Origin: Stereum hirsutum FP-91666 SS1 | Taxonomy: Eukaryota > Basidiomycota > Agaricomycetes > Russulales > Stereaceae | NCBI RefSeq assembly: GCF_000264905.1 | Contig: NW_006763131.1 | Coordinates: forward strand, 2,994,708-3,058,707 | Direction: 5' to 3' | Length of the DNA stretch: 64,000 nucleotides | Part shown: positions 12,097 through 22,942 of the stretch, one piece after another | How the letters are laid out: each line of letters begins with the position of its first letter | Position numbering within the stretch: the first letter of the stretch is position 1 | Translations under genes and position numbers: made by a program | Notes under the pieces: model-generated | What the model was told of the DNA's origin: nothing | Databases searched by the model: none | Seen by the model: only the letters and a program-made list of their open reading frames with translations

Positions 12097-13032
12097 TCAG
12101 AAATTGGGGGCGGACTGCTGCTGGACGGCGGCGACGGCGGCGGCAGCAGCAGCATGACGTTGCTCTGCGGTGCCGAGCATGAGCGCCTCGTTGACCCTGC
12201 CATGAATCGTCAGCGACATATCAACATCAAGAGAAGGGGAGGGTACTGACGATCGCAGACGTTGCGTCTCATTCTCAGCCTGCTGAAGTCTCGTCTGCAG
12301 TTGACCCTGGGTCATCTCCAAGTACCTGATGTGAGTCGTCGCACGGTCCAACAGGGAAACCTTGCTCGACTTCTGGTTCGAAATGGGCAAGGCCTCCTTC
12401 AGACGGCGGTAACCGTCCCTGAGCTCGTCACGTCGGCGCTGCTCCGACTCGATACGCTGGCGGCGGATTTCCTCACGGCGACTATTTTGAGTTTATTGAA
12501 TGAGTCACGGTCCAGTCTGATAGATTCAAAAATAGAGCTTTACTCACACTTCGTTCGTCGCACCACTGGGGATCTGTGGCTGGAAATCGTCGTCATCGTC
12601 GGAGAAGTCTTCCGACTTGCTTCCTCGGCGCTTGCGGGTGGTCGTCCTTGTGGGCGGCGTCACCGCGATGGGGTTGTAGCGGTGGGAGCGGGGAACAGAC
12701 GCGAGCGAGGATTCGCTGCTGCGGCTGGCACGGCCGGAGCGCATGCTGTCGGAGGAGGTTTCGCCCGGGGTAAGACCAGTGAGCATCGCGGGGTAGATGC
12801 CGTGGCTGGGAGGGGTGTACGGGCGAGTTGGCGAGCCGGAGCCGGTGGTGTACGAGCTGGTGAAGGAATAGTCGGCGAGCGGGTTGGAGAGATTAAGGGA
12901 GGAAAGTGTGTACGGCTCGGAGTGAGGGTACTGGAGATAGTCGAGCCCCGTCAAGGAGTCGTAGGTGAAGTTGGGGGTGCCAGTGGCCTCCATGAAGCTG
13001 GGGCTCTTGGGATGCTCGAGGGGACCTTCCAT
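12097..13032 (-). CDS. bHLH transcription factor, paralogue 1
   Basis: This is a nuclear DNA-binding regulator of about 268 residues. Exon 1 holds a Ser/Thr/Pro-rich N-terminus starting MEGPLEHPKSPSF, a short basic stretch (TTRKRRGSK) and an acidic run (SDDDDDFQ). After an intron at about 12485-12547 comes the basic region RRQRIESEQRRRDELRDGY, helix 1 and the loop (RRLKEALPISNQKSSKVSLL), and helix 2 running into a leucine-rich coiled coil (YLEMTQGQLQTRLQQ). A second intron precedes an Ala/Gln-rich C-terminus. The E-box-contacting Glu is present. The usual His three to four residues before it is not. The frame is open upstream of 13032, but this is the first ATG. It is closely related to the bHLH at 20798-21878. 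Confidence 0.9.
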
Positions 13033-13249
13033 TGCGGCGAGGATGTGCAGACGAGATAGATGCTGAAGAATAAGATAACGATGCGAATGTGTGCGGCGGC
13101 CTTGTACAGATGATTGAATAAATGAGATCAGATAATGCTGGGACGCTAGAAAAGAGGACAGGCTGGGGGTTAGAAAGTCGACGCCGGGCGATGAGAAGGA
13201 ATACGGACTGCAGTTGGTACAACAAGTGCGTGAGGTGTACGAAGACGCG

Positions 13250-13328
13250 GAGATGGAAAAGAAAAAGAAAAGGGAGGAGGAGAAAAGGGAGATGCGGAGG
13301 GGAGAGAGGTCACGGAGAGACGGAGAAG
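13250..13328 (-). promoter_or_regulatory. Pyrimidine-rich tract upstream of bHLH-1 (on the coding strand)
   Basis: The plus strand is almost pure G/A here, so the bHLH-1 coding strand carries a long CT tract about 220-300 bp before its ATG. CT tracts just upstream of transcription starts are common in filamentous fungal promoters. Confidence 0.45.
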
Positions 13329-14538
13329 CAGCTGGGATGATGGGGATGGGGGAGAACAATCCCGATTTGCCTCCGTTCCTTATAGCTTTGCATCCGGCCG
13401 GACGCGCCGAATAGGCGGCCTCGTGTCTTAATGAGCCGAATAGTCGGGCGCAGTTTTCTCAGCTGCAGAGGACCCGCAGAGGACTTGGACCGTCCGCTTT
13501 CCTCTCTCGTCTTCTCCGTCTGATCGTCTGCGCCCGACCTCCTCAGATGCTCACAGCCCTAGCCCATTCCAGCCTTCTCTGCTCTCTGCCCTTCGACAAG
13601 TCACCTAACACCGCCCATGAAACCAGAGTCCATCAATCTTCTCGCTCATTCGCATTAATTTTCCGTCATTACCTTATCCCTGTCTGACCTCTACAGCGTT
13701 CTCCATGGAATGTGTGCCCTTCTCTCTTTCTCCCCTGGCTGATGGATTGTACGCCAGCCTGGTCCGTGCATACTGAGCAATCGATCTAGGAAGCATATCT
13801 CGTCTTCCCGTCAAGCGCTGGTTCCGTTTTCGCCGAAATCCCCTCACTTCCCATTTCTCACACTTCCTCCGCTTTCCCTGCGCATACTGCTCAGTCTAAC
13901 CTTACGCAGTGAACCGGCTGCCGTGTCCAATAGAATTTTACGCCCTCCTTCCAGTCTCTTTTTCCCTCATGGTCATGCGTCATGAGGCCCGACACGTTGT
14001 TTTAATCAGAGCCCTATGTAGGCCGTTTCTCCCCAAGACCGCTCCCTCGCATTCTTCCGACAAGGCTATGCACGTCCAGGTATCATTTCATCCCGCACTT
14101 TGTACCCTCCCGAGACGGATCCGTGAGCGTACACCCCGTCACGGTGACGGATTTGTGACCCTCTGGCTTCATGTTCAAAGGCTAGGCTCAATCGTAAACC
14201 TGTGTGGTCCTACTGTAATGTAGTTAGACGCACAATGGTCCAGGGCGCGACGCCACAGGAACCTAATAAGCATTTCGAGCGGTACGGGGGCGGGAAGGAA
14301 ATATCAATGACAAGATACAAGTCCCCGAAGGGAACGCGAGCGTCAAGGCAGAGGTCGTGATGGGCGGAACAAAAGCCGGGAAACGTAAGGTGTCGTTAAT
14401 CGTGATCGTTCGTCAATAGTAGTAGCAAAACCCTAAACGTAAAGGAGGAGAGGAGAGCCGAGTCGCGGAAGTCCAGAGAGGAGTAGAAATATCCTAGGAA
14501 GGATCAGCGACGGAGGAAAACGGGAACGAAACCTAGGA
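13329..14538. other. Intergenic region, upstream of bHLH-1 and downstream of the membrane protein gene
   Basis: About 1.2 kb holds no convincing gene. The part at 13490-13880 is CT-rich on the plus strand, unlike the GA-rich tract beside it. The rest looks like unique noncoding sequence. Confidence 0.4.
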
Positions 14539-15635
14539 TCAAGCGTTGTAGTAACCTGCAAGTCATAAAAACACGAGGTAAACCACTAGTGACAGATCTT
14601 TACTCAAAAGCCACCTGCTCACCTCCGTAAAAGGGTCCCTTCATGCCGGAATAGTGCTCCAGCCGTTTCGAGAATCTCCAATTGAGGAACATAGCGTAGA
14701 ACTAGAAAAGTTGTAAACTGTCATTGCATGGTTCTACCTACCACGAAGTTCGACGAAAAATCTACCTGGAAGCAAAGGTCAACGAGTACGGCAATGATCC
14801 ATGCAGTGTCGATGCTACTGTAACCGACGTTACAGAAACACGACGGTAGACTGTACGTCGTATAGTTCACATTGTCCGGGTAGATGGTCGAGTCGTTGTC
14901 GCACTCCCAGTTGATCTTGTCCTTCCTGTGATGACGGTGGAGAAGAATCAACGACACGGGGGCAATCGAGAAGAGGAGTAAAGGGTCCACAAAGGATGTA
15001 AACCAATCGAGACAGAGCTTACCCCCGCTGAAGCTCCACGATGATGATAATATCTCTAACAGCCGATATGACCACTATGAGTGGCCATAAGAATTTGCAT
15101 ACACGTGTCCAAATGTACGATTTCTATAGCGAAGAAGAATCGTCAGTCGATCTGGGGAAGTGGAGTAGTTAATACGAGAGTCACATTTGAAAGCGCAATA
15201 ACGTTGATCAGCGCAACAGCACCGATAGCCATAGCAATACCACCATAGATCTGCCTATGGGACTTATGAGCAAGGCGTAAGTATAGGTTCCAAAGTACAA
15301 CTCCATACCATTCAGGGTATATAAAGAAAAAGTATGGGCCCCACAGAAAAAAGAAGATACCACCGACGATGCTGTAAATCTAGGAAGTGAGGGAAATTAG
15401 GCAGAATCTGTCTGGAAGGACGAATTGGACATACGAAGATGGCAGCATTCCAGGCGATACTTCCAGCGCGCTACAGGTAAACAATTAGCCACTGTGGCAC
15501 CGTCTACGCGGTACAGGGCAGTCTAGTGACAATACACACGAGGGGTAGTAGGAGGAGACAGTTGTCACACCTGAAGAGAAAGGTGATCAATGAATGGACT
15601 GCTCGATCGCCTGGTGAGAGAAACCCGTACCACAT
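14539..15635 (-). CDS. Small multi-pass membrane protein, fungal, function unknown
   Basis: This gene of about 7 exons encodes roughly 225 residues. The N-terminus reads MWCDNCLLLLPLRAGSIAWN. There are four probable hydrophobic segments: AAIFIYSIVGGIFFFLWG followed by PYFFFIYPEWY, then YGGIAMAIGAVALINVIAL, then LWPLIVVISAVRDIIIIV, and DTAWIIAVLVDLCFQVDF. A Cys-containing loop lies between the third and fourth (NWECDNDS, then SCFCNVGY). The C-terminus is GMKGPFYGGYYNA. The start was chosen because joining ATGTG to GTGTGAC gives the Cys/Leu-rich head often seen in small fungal tetraspan proteins. I do not know its function. It lies between the two bHLH genes. Confidence 0.75.
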
Positions 15636-18600
15636 AGTTCCAATAAGTTAGTAGAATAAGTCAGACGGTGATATTAAGACAGCCAAAAGGGAGCAGGTAC
15701 AGGTACAGAGGTGCAGAGGCAAATTCAAGGACAAAAAGAAGGACTGGTCGGGGACGACAGCGAGCGTCGAGGAAAGAAGAGCTCTGGTCGGACAGCGTCC
15801 GCGTCGATGCACGTTCCCCACACCCAAGCGTGACAACTGTCACCACGACGTCAGTGGCGTTGCCGTTTCTCCCTGTTTCTCCTCTCAATTGCGTTACAGA
15901 GAGGTGAAGTGTGACATCTATTAGTCACTGTGACCGACTGAGGACTTTGGTCCAGTTCCTTGCATCTTTTTCCGAGAGCAAGCTAATCCTCGCACCACAC
16001 AATAGGGCTTATATGTTAGTGAAAACTTGGAAATTTTTGCGAAAGCTCATTGGCGGATCGGACAGATCTTCCGCCAACAAGTTCCAAGTAAACTTGAAAC
16101 ATATAAGGTCTAATGTCGATACTCAATTGAACTTTCACATTAATTTTGTCGCACAGGTCCGAATAGCAATGTTCGTGAACGAGAAGACTGTCTTCCCGAG
16201 ATCATGTTCGAGAAATAGAGCTCTCGGAACCTACTTGACCCCATCGACACAGGGCTGCATCTCTCGGTCCTCTCTCTCCTCCAGTATGCTTCAACAGTGC
16301 TCACACGGAATTCGATTGCTTAACCCGGTGACCTCCCTTGGAACGCACATGCAACACTTACCCGAATCACAAAGCAAGAACCAAATTAACCTGAGGTGCG
16401 TAACCTATTCACCATTGCGGGTCAACACACTCTTTGTTTCGTGTCATTCATCCCTCATGTTCCTCCATGCAGCAATTCATTGACTATGATCGGACTGATA
16501 GTCCTGAACATACCTGATTCTTGGTCTCCGGGTGCTTTTGGATGCATAGGCCCGCAAAGTCTGGTTCTCCCGTTCACGTCCTTTCTTGACATATGGGTAA
16601 TCGCTCACGCTTTCTCTCGGGACGCCTCTCCCTTCTACCGCGGGCTTTCGAAACACTGGTCATCAGGTCTTCCAGCTGGCCAGTATTAACGCCAGTTGCT
16701 GCTACGAATAGTCACACTCTCCATAGACCTCGGCCTTGCAGAAGGGCGTAAGGCTGAATATAGCTTCCTTCTTCCTTGTGTCGTTCTACCACTTCCGTAC
16801 TGGACCTCCGTTGGGGACGCTTTGACGCCACAGATCACGCCGGTAGATCTTGGTCATCCTTTGTTTAGAGGTTTTACCTTCACAGATCGTGCTACTCCGG
16901 TTTTCCGAGGCATCAAAATGCATGTTGTCCCCTGATTGGGCAGAACTACCCAGAGTTACTCGATCCGTAAGTCCAAGCGTGGAATGTATCCGCGTCCTCG
17001 TCACCTTCCAGCGGTTTTCATCTCCGGTTCGTTCTACAGGAATTGGAATAACTGACGGATGTGGCGCCTGGGTATCTGTTTTTGATATCAGTCCAATGAG
17101 CTGCTACTCATCTCTCCACTGGGGCGTACAACGCTTTTCCCCTCGCATAAGTCTCATCTCTGCGCTTCCTTACACCAGGAAAGCAACCATTATAATCCTT
17201 CTCGAGCCGTTGCTGGTTCCACTCGGCGGAATTTCGCCCTCTTTCTCAGCGATTTCCCAGCGATAAGCACCCGAGTCCTTCATCTGCGATCTTCGTTGCA
17301 GCATGTAAGGTTCTGATACACGTTTCTATGAAATCCTCGCTCCCTTTTCTGTTTCTGTCTCTGACTGCCCTATCAGCTGGTCAGTGGCAACTCTGGATCG
17401 GCTTCATACCCCGGAATTGTCCTAGCAATGCAGGGTCGCTTCGTGCTGAGCGCGGCTTTTACGAAGTACACGACGCCCTCACATGTGCACTATTTCTGCT
17501 ATCCGAACTAGAATGTGACAACCACAACACTAACCACACGAAAATACAGGGGTCCACAAGCACAGACTGTTAATTTCCTGTATCTTTGGGTTGTGCGATT
17601 GCCTATGCTAATACACCTCCTGAGGCAGTTGGCCCCGACAGCTGTCTTGTAATCCAGTCATCGGGATCCCATGAGGTTTGCCACCCACTGCAGGTAATCA
17701 ACAACCCCGGTCATTCAATCACAGTATGTCCACAGGCCCTTGTCTCACCCCTGCTTCCTCAAACCTACTGTCGTGGACGCAGAAGCTCACGTCTGTTCAG
17801 ATTTCAATAGGGGAGAAGCCTACGGATGTCTTTGATGCGCGTGTCCGACGTATGTACTCACGTACGTGCGTACCTGGATGCTTCGAATGCCGGCCACTAC
17901 GCTTCGCTTCGCTTCGTCTCAGTTGGGTAGTTCTCAACGCCTCAGCTCCACCTCGTGTTATCGTGCGAGCTCGAGGTGCGCTTTCACCTTTGTACGTCTT
18001 TGTACCCCGCCGCTTCGAACCACTTACCGAGGGATCTCTTCCGTTTCGTTGCTAGCATGATGTCGACAAACAAGCTCGTGCCACTGAGGCTGTACAGCGC
18101 TTTGGCGTACGAGGCTGACTGACATCCACGCAGCTTCCTGCCCAAACCTCAAACCCGAAGCCCTCAGCCCCATTCCAGAACGAGCCTCGCCCCGCACTCA
18201 AAGCTCCATACCACCCCTTTCACTACCACAGGTTAGGCAAGGTAAGCAACATCGACTCATGAGCTGTAGGGCCCTGGGGACCGATGTGGCTCTGTGGCTC
18301 TCGAAGTGCGGGCTACGCCACTAGTGCACCAGCTGCGAGTGATTTTCAGTGACAAAAAGCGGGGTCAGTGGTGGGTCGACCACTTATGCATGCCTCATGC
18401 CAGTTTTCACAGCCTCTTCATTAGAGAGGTAAGCTATAATCGAGCAGGAGCCGACTCCCAAGTTCCATTTCCGAGGCTTATTGGTGGTCGTGCTGACCCG
18501 ACGCGTTATTGTTCTTCACTCCAGGTGGTCGCCGTCTTTGTCACCCGCCGGACAATCGAGACTTCAGGGATTCATATCCACTCGTCGAAGGGTGGGTGGT

Positions 18601-20797
18601 CCACCGGGAGACAAGGCTTGTAGTGGCTCTGTACTTTAGACTCTCCGTTCAAGTTCGCTCCCCCTCACCCACTGGCACGTAAGTGACTTCAAAGCGTTTT
18701 TACGTACCCTGCATACCATCCGTTTCCCTTTGTTGACGTCTACTACGCCATCGATTTTCCCGCTCGTGCGCGTGGATGGATGTACTCCGTCATCCATCAC
18801 GATCGGTGGCCCAGGGCAACCTCGAAATCGACAAAGTGGAAACGTACGCATGTTGGTAAGAACACGAGAAACTCCGACAGAGGCTTGCCTTGATTCGACC
18901 TGACGAAACACGAAAAGCACGGAGGACGCGTGTTCCAAGCCCAGTCGCTTTCGCTGCAGCCCTTTTTGCGAATTCACCGAGGTGCCACTGACATCCATCG
19001 GGCGACGGGGAAATACCAGATCGTTTCGTCGATGCACCGATGGGATACGATTTTGGTATAGCTAACGGTCATGCGTACAGATCGAGGTGGGACGAAAATC
19101 AGATTCGGGATCGGATGACACTTCGACCTTCTAGATCTCGAAGGACGAAGGCGACTCGAGGCAGTCGCAGTGAGCTCGAGGTGGGGACTCAAGAGTAGGA
19201 TGAAGGGGAGAAGAACTACAGGACCCATAGGCTATGTGGTGTTTGCTACGGAGAGTCCCTACTCCCAGCAATCGATGTCGATTGGACCGTGGATAAACGA
19301 AGTGGCGTAAGTATCATACGTACAGTGTATGTACCTGGTTATCGATGTTGTTGTCGAGGTCAAGGGTAGCCGGGAGTCAGGTTTGTTGCGACTTTGTGGA
19401 CTGGTATGTACGGTCCAATAGTAACACAAGGCTTCCTTTGTTCCTGTCTTTCACTGCTTGTTTGTTCTGTCCTGGAATCCGATTTCATGTAACTTATGTA
19501 CGGCAGAAATGGAAGCTCGAAGGCAGTTAAATCGATTATTGTTCGCGGCGATACCTGCAGTTTGGTGCCACGGCGAACAATAACTGGACAAACATAACCC
19601 TGGCCACAACTGCTGGTGCGAGATCTTCGATAATCAACTGGTTCAAAAGATAGTCGAGAGAAAGTTTCATTGGACGACAACACAGACTACGGACAAACTA
19701 GTCTAACAGCGGATACAACAGCAGATTGAGATAAGTCAACCGTAGCTAGCACTGGGGAGAAGAAGAATAGGGGAACGCGGTCAAGGAAAGCAAGCAGGCA
19801 GAAATGTGTATATACAAATAGTGCAGAGAAGACGAGAAAAAAAGAGAGAAGGACAAGGACATAACGAACAAGTAAGAAATCAACCTCCAGGTAATCGACT
19901 GGAACACGATCTTCGAAACGGAAAACAACAAAAACCCAAAACACCACGGACCATCATACAAGAATGGGTGACCTTCGTCTAGAAAGCTGAAGAGAGGAAA
20001 AATGCGAACGTAGACCGTGCCACGCCACAGATTGAACCAACCCTTCATGGGTGTTGTGAGATACATGTCGATATCAGATGAAGAACCGGATACAGTCGTG
20101 GAGGATGCTTCGCTTGCTGAACCCGACACACAAGAAGGAAACGAGAAGAAAATGAGTAATCGTTAGGGTCCGTACAAAGTCGTGTGTGTCCGTGTTCTTC
20201 GTAAATGTCATAAGTGAGCCGTCATGAGTGCGATGTAGTGCTGGGCGGTGTTGGAGATGGTGGAAGATGGAGAATTGCACGGTATACACAGGCAAATGAG
20301 GGTACTTGACGGTAGTGTTGAGGACGGCACAGTATTGCAGAGCAAGATATATACGGGGAAAGTGAAGAGAGGCGGTGTGAGGATGTGGAATTCGCCGGGA
20401 ATCTTGAGATAGTCGAAGAGCGAGACCGCAGGAGCCGACCTCGACGAGTACGAGAGACGGTGGTCAGCGACATGCGCGACACGACGCGACCTCAAGCCCG
20501 GATGAAGTACTCCCTATGGCCAGCCCACGGCATCGAGTCGTAGGTCTCGCGGAAGATTGCTGAGGATGTCGCATTCCTCGCAGCGATGCTGTCGAGGACG
20601 TGCGAAAGCCGGCCACAGTCAAGATACTTCGATACAGATATTTCTCCACATCCGCCCACGACCGCGACGATAGGGATAAGAAAACGAGAAAAAACGAGCA
20701 GATGGATACACAGGACACGAATGGATGGGAGCAGCGGTACGATTGGGTCGGTAGGTGGCGATGATGATGCCGACGAGCCAGACGACGATGTTCTCGG
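15636..20797. other. Gene-poor region of about 5.2 kb between membrane protein and bHLH-2
   Basis: No open frame here combines length, domain resemblance and splice sites. The longest plus-strand frame (15911-16483) has no compositional or motif support. Frames on the minus strand at 19687-20495 sit just downstream of bHLH-2 and may be its 3' untranslated region. I saw no reverse transcriptase or transposase motif, no terminal repeats and no tRNA. It may be regulatory DNA, long noncoding transcripts or decayed repeat. Confidence 0.4.
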
Positions 20798-21878
20798 CTA
20801 AAAGCCCCCGTCGGAGGGCGAGGAGCCCGAATCGTCGTGCTGCATGTTGTGGCTCGGCACAGGGACAAGAGAGTGCACTGGAGCGGGAGCCTGCTCGGGA
20901 TTGTGAGGGGTCGACGCCATGGGCGATGGAGTACTACCTGGGCCGAGGGAGATCTTCTCGTTGAGAGACCTCAGCCTGCCGACCTCTTGCTCAACAGCGG
21001 CGAGACGCGCCTGGAGCTGCTGGTTCATCTTGTCGAGCTGGACGATGTGGTGGGTTGCTACGGGATCCACGAGCGCGCGTTAAACATTTTGACGCCCGAT
21101 GCAGACAAAGGACTTGGGATGAACTAACCTCGCTCAAGGAGGGAAACCTTGCTGTTCTTCTGATTGGAGACGGGAAGAACGTCCTTCAAGCGGGCATATC
21201 CATCACGAAGGTCGTCGCGCCTCCTCTGCTCGGCCTCTATCCTCTGCCTCCTCGTAGCCTCCTTGCGGGTGTGGGCGATAGACTCGGCCAAAGAGACACC
21301 CATATCTTCGTCGGACTCAGAGCGACCTCGGCGGCGGCCAGACGAGCCTGATGGGGACGGAGTCGGGTTGTAGCGGATGGGGTTGCGGTGATGGTGGTGG
21401 TTGACGAGGCTGTTTCCCCGGGAGGAAGAGGGAGAGCCGGTGCCGCTACGGGAATTGTAAATGGCGTCGGCTCCAGAGTCGGACCCTCCGCTAATAGGGG
21501 GCGAGAGGGGTTCACCGTACATTTGGGGCGACTCGCCTGGGACAGGCGAGGCAGACATGGGCATGCCATGAGGCGCGGGGGGATAGGCCTGAGGGTACTG
21601 TTGGGGTGCGTTGGGCATCATGTTAATCGTATGAAGTCGATACATATCCGAAGACGGCATCTGGCCTGAAGGAATAAAGAAGTGTGATTGTCAGATCGAG
21701 GCGATCAACGAGGCGGGAGGCACCCACGAGGATGGGCAGGTTGTTGATAGGACTGCATGGTAGGGTTGTAAAGCCCATAGGTCTGTTCGCCTGCGCTATC
21801 ATCAGAGGCATAGAACGCGGCGTAGGAGGCGCCTGGGGGGGCGAGGCCGGTGGTGTCGTCTGGCATATGTTGATCCAT
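20798..21878 (-). CDS. bHLH transcription factor, paralogue 2
   Basis: This nuclear regulator has about 318 residues and three exons. Exon 1 (MDQHMPDDTTGLAPPG...) joins exon 2 near 21665-21730. Exon 2 carries a Pro/Ser/Gly-rich region with a HHHHR run and the basic region RRQRIEAEQRRRDDLRDGY followed by ARLKDVLPVSNQKNSKVSLL. An intron at about 21070-21126 splits helix 2. Exon 3 resumes ATHHIVQLDKMNQQLQARL, a heptad-like coiled coil, then a Ser/Pro-rich tail ending SSPSDGGF. The basic-helix block is nearly identical to that of the gene at 12097-13032 (RIE-EQRRRD-LRDGY and SNQK-SKVSLL), yet the intron in helix 2 is absent there. The pair is therefore an older duplication, not a recent one. Confidence 0.92.
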
Positions 21879-21913
21879 TGTTCGTGTCTGCGTCGTGAAA
21901 AGCGCTGCTAGCT

Positions 21914-21963
21914 AAGAGAGAATGAGGAGATGAAAGAAAGAGAGAAGAGAGAAGGAAAGAGGC
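21914..21963 (-). promoter_or_regulatory. Pyrimidine-rich tract just upstream of bHLH-2
   Basis: A run of about 50 bases is nearly pure G/A on the plus strand, so CT on the gene's coding strand, ending some 35 bp before the bHLH-2 ATG. This is the usual place for the transcription start or leader of a fungal gene. The same arrangement precedes bHLH-1. Confidence 0.5.
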
Positions 21964-22159
21964 GACGCCGTCCACCGAGCCGTGAGATCCCTTTTACGCA
22001 CGCCCCCGCTACATCAGGCAGGTTCTTCCCACACTCGTCCCGTCCACAAAAGAAATGCTTTGTTCTCGAGATCCTCACGCACAGACAACCGTGGAGGAGC
22101 TGTAACTATGGCAGACGAGGCTGTTCGCTTCTGCACTCGCAGACAATAACCCTTTCGCA

Positions 22160-22408
22160 TTAGGAGTGCGGGTGGCGACGCCTTCTCTGAATATTAATTT
22201 GTATTTGTGCAGAGTCTACATCGGAGGCAGCGCGAGGCATTGTTGATGTATCGGGATCAAAACAGCAGGCAAAATCGGGTTTCAACCACCACCACGCATC
22301 GTCGTCGAGATCAGTGCGCCTCGTCTGGATCTTGTCCTCGAAGTTTTTCAGCTTTCCAGCAGTATTTACTCCAGTCCGCTCACCGCCGGTGCCTGCAGCG
22401 AACGTCAT
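22160..22408 (-). CDS. Possible small protein (weak)
   Basis: An ATG-initiated frame of about 82 codons (MTFAAGTGGERTG...) has a charged stretch KLKNFEDKIQTRRTDLDDD and a Trp-rich stretch DAWWWLKPDFACCF. The composition looks more protein-like than neighbouring open frames, but there is no family match I recognise and no supporting splice sites. It lies upstream of both bHLH-2 and the FAD oxidase, so it could equally be promoter DNA. Confidence 0.22.
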   Translation of the reverse strand: MTFAAGTGGERTGVNTAGKLKNFEDKIQTRRTDLDDDAWWWLKPDFACCFDPDTSTMPRAASDVDSAQIQINIQRRRRHPHS

Positions 22409-22942
22409 GCTACGAGCTAATCGTAGCCCGTACCCTCCGAGCTCGAGCCTATCAACTAAAAAGAAGCAGACCATTCTATATCTAGTCAAGGGCGAGCCAT
22501 TTGAAACCGTCAAACCCACCTCATACCACTCGATGCCCTACTCGCTGCCCCGGTGGCGAACACGGCGGAGATACCGCTCGATGAGCGATTGGAATTGACG
22601 AGTTAAAACTCGGAAGGCCAAGGCAGGGCCGACCTCACAGGTGACCATGTGTCCTAACATCCTTACCTCCTCGGCCTAGCTCCTTGTACTGTAACCATAA
22701 TATACGTTGCTAGACGCCGACAGTTTCCTTGTGCCGACATTCCGCAAAAAGTACCGCAACATGTCCTCCATGTTTCTCAGACTCTCTGCCGAAGCGCTCT
22801 TCTTGTGATCAACCACCATATTTCTCATCTTTTTCAGTGCCTTTCGCAACCACTTATATCCCGGTACCTTATAGCTCGACCCCGTTAAGTAAAGCAGCTT
22901 AAACCAAGGTTTCCGGCATCCCAACTTTCGACGTTGACCGCC

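Noticed and set aside
15911..16483. 190-codon plus-strand frame in the gene-poor block
   Set aside because: No recognisable domain, no protein-like periodicity and no introns, unlike every true gene here. It is consistent with chance.
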